A DNA stretch of 10,945 nucleotides, from the NCBI GenBank assembly GCA_003024985.2, contig PXIH01S0022362.1, one strand, 5' to 3'. The position numbers and the translations under genes were made by a program. Shown here piece after piece: positions 8,121 to 10,945 of the stretch. The DNA comes from Euperipatoides rowelli. Lineage: Eukaryota > Onychophora > Udeonychophora > Euonychophora > Peripatopsidae. Position 1 is the first letter of the stretch; every line of letters begins with the position of its first letter. The notes beneath the pieces were generated by a model. The model saw nothing but the letters and a program-made list of their open reading frames with translations, was not told where the DNA came from and ran no database searches.

Positions 8121-9120
8121 TTACAGATTAAACCAGGCTAAAATAATTGCTAAAATTTGAAATGTTAAACGGTAGACAATTTATTGTTAAAACAAAAAAT
8201 ACTAAGTGAATAATAGTGATTTACCAAATATTATAAAAGAAATGATTTTTTTTTAAATTTAAATAAAATCAGACAAGATCTACATAATACCAGTATATGC
8301 TGCAACCATTTTAATTGTCTTCATAAAGTGACAATGAATTTTATATGATAACTGAACATGGTGAAGTCATTGAAAAATTAAAATTTAGGAGCTTATAAAT
8401 TAAAATTCTATTTCAGTTTCTATAAATTACTATTCAAAAAAAAAATTACCAAAACTCAAAATTCAAATAATGTAGGACAACAATTATTATTATTTTTTTT
8501 AAATGATTTATCATGATATTTAGATTGTAGGCTAGGCTAGCTATAGATGTGGGCATTAAAGGGATGTAGGCCTATGGATTTGAATTTAGGCAAACAAGCT
8601 TAGATAGCTAGACAAAATATAAAATTCAAAACTTTGAAAAATAACTAAGCCTATTTTAATCACCAAACAAAAGCACATAATGGTCTAAAATCATACATGA
8701 AGTTATAAAGCAATCGAACCACTCAATGCACAAAAGTCCAAAATAGTGACCAAATGTCATAAAAAGATTCTAGCCATGTGTAATAGGGTTTTTTTTGCTA
8801 GTTCCTCCAATCCCTAGATTCTTAACCCACAAAAGATATGCTATAAAATGATCTAACCACTAGTTGTGTAATGTCCAAATAGCAAATATTGCTCATAGGA
8901 AAAAAAAACTTTGCTAAAAAAATTCAGCAAACAAAAACATATAGCCTACCCAATTTTTCAAAAACCTAAGAAATCCATAACTTAGTGCGAGAAAAAGTGA
9001 ATCGCCTAAATTTAGAAAAATAAACACCTATTTACGACAAGCTTTTGTTCAGTAATTTATGATACAGTTGCTACCTTTTACAACTTATGAATAGCTGACA
9101 ATTAGTAGACTAAATTATTT
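8121..9120. other. AT-rich DNA, nothing recognised
   Basis: No gene was found. The stretch contains a local cluster of the dispersed words: two overlapping TAGGCTA copies (8528-8534 and 8533-8539), TAGGCCTA (8567-8574) and TAGCCTA (8942-8948). No hairpin or terminal repeat could be defended. Confidence 0.5.
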
Positions 9121-9142
9121 TTCATGACTGGGGGCAGTGATG

Positions 9143-9152
9143 CTGATTGGTC
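9143..9152 (-). promoter_or_regulatory. CCAAT-type motif (GACCAATCAG on the minus strand)
   Basis: The minus strand reads GACCAATCAG, which fits the NF-Y consensus RRCCAATSRG known from animals. No coding sequence follows that I can recognise, so a promoter role is only a possibility. Confidence 0.25.
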
Positions 9153-9770
9153 AATCCATATGAAGTGGTCCAGAAATTAATAAATGGTTGCTTGACAGTT
9201 TTTTAATGGTAGTTCAGAATGAACATTAACGATTGCCAGCCATATTTGTTTAATGGGACAGGACATTTTTGTCCCTTCAATTCAAGGGTTTGTAGAAAAT
9301 GAAATATCTCAGCTACTAATTTCTCCTACCATCATGGGACTGAATGCATTTTGTTTAGAAAACAATGGGCTACATTTTAACCTAAATTAAATATCTAGAG
9401 TAAAATTTCAGCCTAAAGTCATCATTTTTTATTTAGAAAGTCCCTTTTTCATGGGTCACTTTTGCAAGAATGGAAAAAGACAGCAACTCATGTTTTTAAT
9501 TTGGAAAAGAAGTAGAAACTAGTTAACACCCCAAATTTTAACCCTCATGCTCCCCCCCCCCCCTACTCTTTTAAAAAAAATTATTCTAAGTTAAGAAATT
9601 TGAAAAAATGCCGGTTTTCAAAGTTAAATATTTCTGATGGGCAGTTGTTTAAAAATCTGAAATTTACACACAATGAAGCACTCAATAGTAGGCTAGGAAA
9701 CTTCAGTTGAAATTGTGAGTTTAAGACTTGAGATATGGCCTAGAAAATAGTTTTAAAAAAGTCTGTAATT
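9153..9770. other. Moderately GC-richer unclassified stretch with a C12 tract
   Basis: This stretch has less extreme composition than its neighbours and includes C12 at 9552-9563, a local inverted repeat GGACA...TGTCC at about 9261-9274, and the octamer ATATCTCA at 9304 with its complement TGAGATAT at 9729. It could be an old unclassified repeat. No open frame, termini or family were recognised. TAGGCTA occurs at 9689-9695. Confidence 0.35.
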
Positions 9771-9818
9771 TGTGTTACTTAATAGATGGTTTATTATGTA
9801 TTTTTATATTTTTTTTAT

Positions 9819-9841
9819 GAAATGATGTAAAACATCATTTC
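9819..9841. repeat. Perfect 10-bp inverted repeat with a 3-nt loop
   Basis: GAAATGATGT at 9819-9828 is exactly complementary to ACATCATTTC at 9832-9841, separated by AAA. It would form a short hairpin in either strand's RNA. No T-run or gene makes it a recognisable terminator. Confidence 0.85.
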
Positions 9842-9887
9842 AAATGTAAATAATTATGATGACATACTCCAGTAATTTTTCTCTAGT

Positions 9888-9963
9888 CCAGATATTTAGG
9901 GGGATATTCCCTATATATTAGGGATTCGGATTTGCCCATCCCTAATATCTATAAATTATCTGG
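9888..9963. repeat. 76-bp imperfect palindrome (two-tier hairpin)
   Basis: The inner arms ATATTAGGGAT (9915-9925) and ATCCCTAATAT (9938-9948) are perfectly complementary around a 12-nt loop. The outer arms CCAGATA (9888-9894) and TATCTGG (9957-9963) are also perfectly complementary, with partial pairing (TTTA/TAAA) just inside. The left arm carries about 12 extra bases (around GGGGATATTCCC), giving an asymmetric bulge. The total size is like a small fold-back element or a precursor hairpin. Expression cannot be judged from the sequence. Confidence 0.75.
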
Positions 9964-10674
9964 TGTTTATTTAACCATATAAAAATATTTACATAGTTTA
10001 CAATTACAAAATTAGAATACAAAGCCCTAGCCCCGTAGGATATGAGCCTTATTTACACTAATGTGATTAAAAATAAAATTAAACAATATTAAAATGAAAC
10101 GAAAGATAAATTTTCATATCAGTTCATTATAAATAATCGAGTAATCAAACGTTCATAATCTTGATAGCACACAGTCTCTTTCTGGATGTAATCCAGTCTA
10201 TTCTTGAGTTTTATCACAAAAAGTTATAGCACATAAATAGTCCGCATTCAACAATTGTAGAAACATGACAAAATATGACTAGAACTTGAATTACATATGG
10301 TAATGTTATAAAAGTTACGATATCAATCCTTAAAATCTTCATAACCATCAAGACAGCGACGTAGATTATCAATAAAAAAAACAGCTAATAAAATAAATCA
10401 GAATCCAATCTTAGGATGTTTGAAAATATTTATTGGGTTACCAAAGGCAAATAAATAAAAGATAAATACAAACACGCAATCAGCCTCTTACGTTCCTGGA
10501 AATGTCTAAAGGCCTACATGTACACAAGGAAACAAAATCCATTGCAATTAAAGATTCAAAATGTACATCCACTGCCATTGAAGATCCAAAATGATAAAGA
10601 AACTAATCCCCCATGATTGTCATAAATAAATAAATCAAACTTACTAACCCAATAAAATAAAAAAATATCGAACA
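9964..10674. other. AT-rich DNA, no supported gene
   Basis: No gene was recognised. There is a short imperfect direct repeat, CCATTGCAATTAAAGATTC (from 10539) against CCATTGAAGATCC (from 10574). An AATAAA hexamer is readable on the minus strand near 10430-10435, but nothing upstream supports a transcript ending there. Confidence 0.45.
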
Positions 10675-10706
10675 ATAATGGCTGCCAACGGCGCCCTAGC
10701 GGGAAA
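10675..10706. promoter_or_regulatory. GC-containing cluster with exact E2F-type site and ATGGC motif
   Basis: Within very AT-rich flanks, this segment holds ATAATGGCTGCC (from 10676), resembling a YY1-type AAnATGGC site. It also holds GGCGCC and then GCGGGAAA at 10699-10706, which on the minus strand is TTTCCCGC and fits the E2F consensus TTTSSCGC. Such combinations occur at animal core promoters. No exon on either strand could be recognised next to it, and it may instead belong to an unrecognised repeat. Confidence 0.25.
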
Positions 10707-10717
10707 TTTAATCAATC

Positions 10718-10762
10718 TATATACAGTATATATATATATATATTAGCTATATACTGTATATA
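10718..10762. repeat. TA-rich palindrome with perfect 15-bp arms
   Basis: TATATACAGTATATA (10718-10732) is the exact reverse complement of TATATACTGTATATA (10748-10762). The 15-bp spacer is largely (TA)n. The right arm overlaps a second perfect palindrome, CTGTATATACAG (10754-10765). Such TA-rich palindromes can form cruciforms and are frequent insertion targets. Confidence 0.9.
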
Positions 10763-10945
10763 CAGGGGTGTACAAATCTTCCAAAAGTTCAGGAGCCGGG
10801 TAAGAAGGGGAAAGGGGGAGGGGGTTACACATGCTTGGTAACAATTATTTATAAAGCAAGATAAACTATTGTAACTTATGTATTTAATTTTTAGATAAAC
10901 TTTATTATACTGATGTTATTGGTGATGTCATTAAACATTAAAATT
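10763..10945. mobile_element. Probable terminus of a hAT-type DNA transposon, running off the window
   Basis: The sequence from 10763 begins CAGGGGTGTACAAATCTTCC and continues to a G-rich AGGAGCCGGG. Starting with CAGGGGTG and being followed by GGGCC-like sequence is characteristic of hAT (Charlie/Tip100-like) terminal repeats. The preceding eight bases (10755-10762, TGTATATA) would be the target duplication and fit the nTnnnnAn preference. The other end lies beyond the window, so neither the terminal repeat nor the duplication can be confirmed. No transposase sequence is seen. Confidence 0.5.
10798..10824 (+). other. Four-run G-quadruplex motif
   Basis: G3, G4, G5 and G5 runs at 10798-10800, 10807-10810, 10814-10818 and 10820-10824 are separated by 6, 3 and 1 bases. 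This satisfies the usual G3+N1-7 pattern. It lies just inside the probable hAT terminus in an otherwise A+T-rich region. Confidence 0.75.

Noticed and set aside
9304-9736. ATATCTCA at 9304 and TGAGATAT at 9729 as ends of an inverted-repeat element
   Set aside because: The similarity does not extend convincingly beyond the octamers, and no target duplication is seen.

Overview
This window is AT-rich (roughly 70% A+T by eye) nuclear DNA from a eukaryote, most likely an animal and plausibly an aquatic invertebrate. No bacterial gene layout, ribosome binding site, tRNA, rRNA or CRISPR array is visible. No intact host protein-coding gene can be supported. The longest open frames are under 100 codons and are mostly shadows of repeats or of a decayed retrotransposon. 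The species cannot be named from the sequence alone.

Layout. 1-1564 is AT-rich DNA without a recognisable gene. It includes a GC-richer patch (about 590-960) whose minus strand carries a weak coding-like frame (1003-725). 1565-1678 is a 19-bp minisatellite of six copies. 1679-4005 is very AT-rich and featureless apart from homopolymers. 4008-4670 is a 663-bp non-autonomous DNA transposon (MITE-like) with inverted termini, a TA target duplication and about eleven copies of a CAAGAGCGCC-type motif. 5418 to about 8118 is a nearly full-length but heavily mutated non-LTR (LINE) retrotransposon of CR1/L2-like type. Endonuclease, linker, reverse transcriptase and C-terminal blocks can all be read in order on the plus strand, broken by stops and frameshifts. 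8119-9887 is AT-rich, with a somewhat richer stretch at 9121-9770 (CCAAT-type motif, C12 tract). Two hairpins lie at 9819-9841 and 9888-9963. A GC-containing cluster with an exact E2F-type site lies near 10675-10706. A TA-rich palindrome (10718-10762) abuts what looks like the terminus of a hAT-type DNA transposon (10763 to the window end), which contains a four-run G-quadruplex motif.

The window therefore records several mobile-element classes (LINE, TA-inserting MITE, probable hAT end) plus satellite-type sequence in a gene-poor region, and none of the copies seen here is coding-competent. The most unusual compositional signal is the word TAGGCTA/TAGCCTA, counted by eye 15 times where about one is expected from base composition. 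I found no evidence of a new multi-gene biological system. The MITE with its regularly spaced motif array and the overrepresented heptamer are the observations most worth following up.
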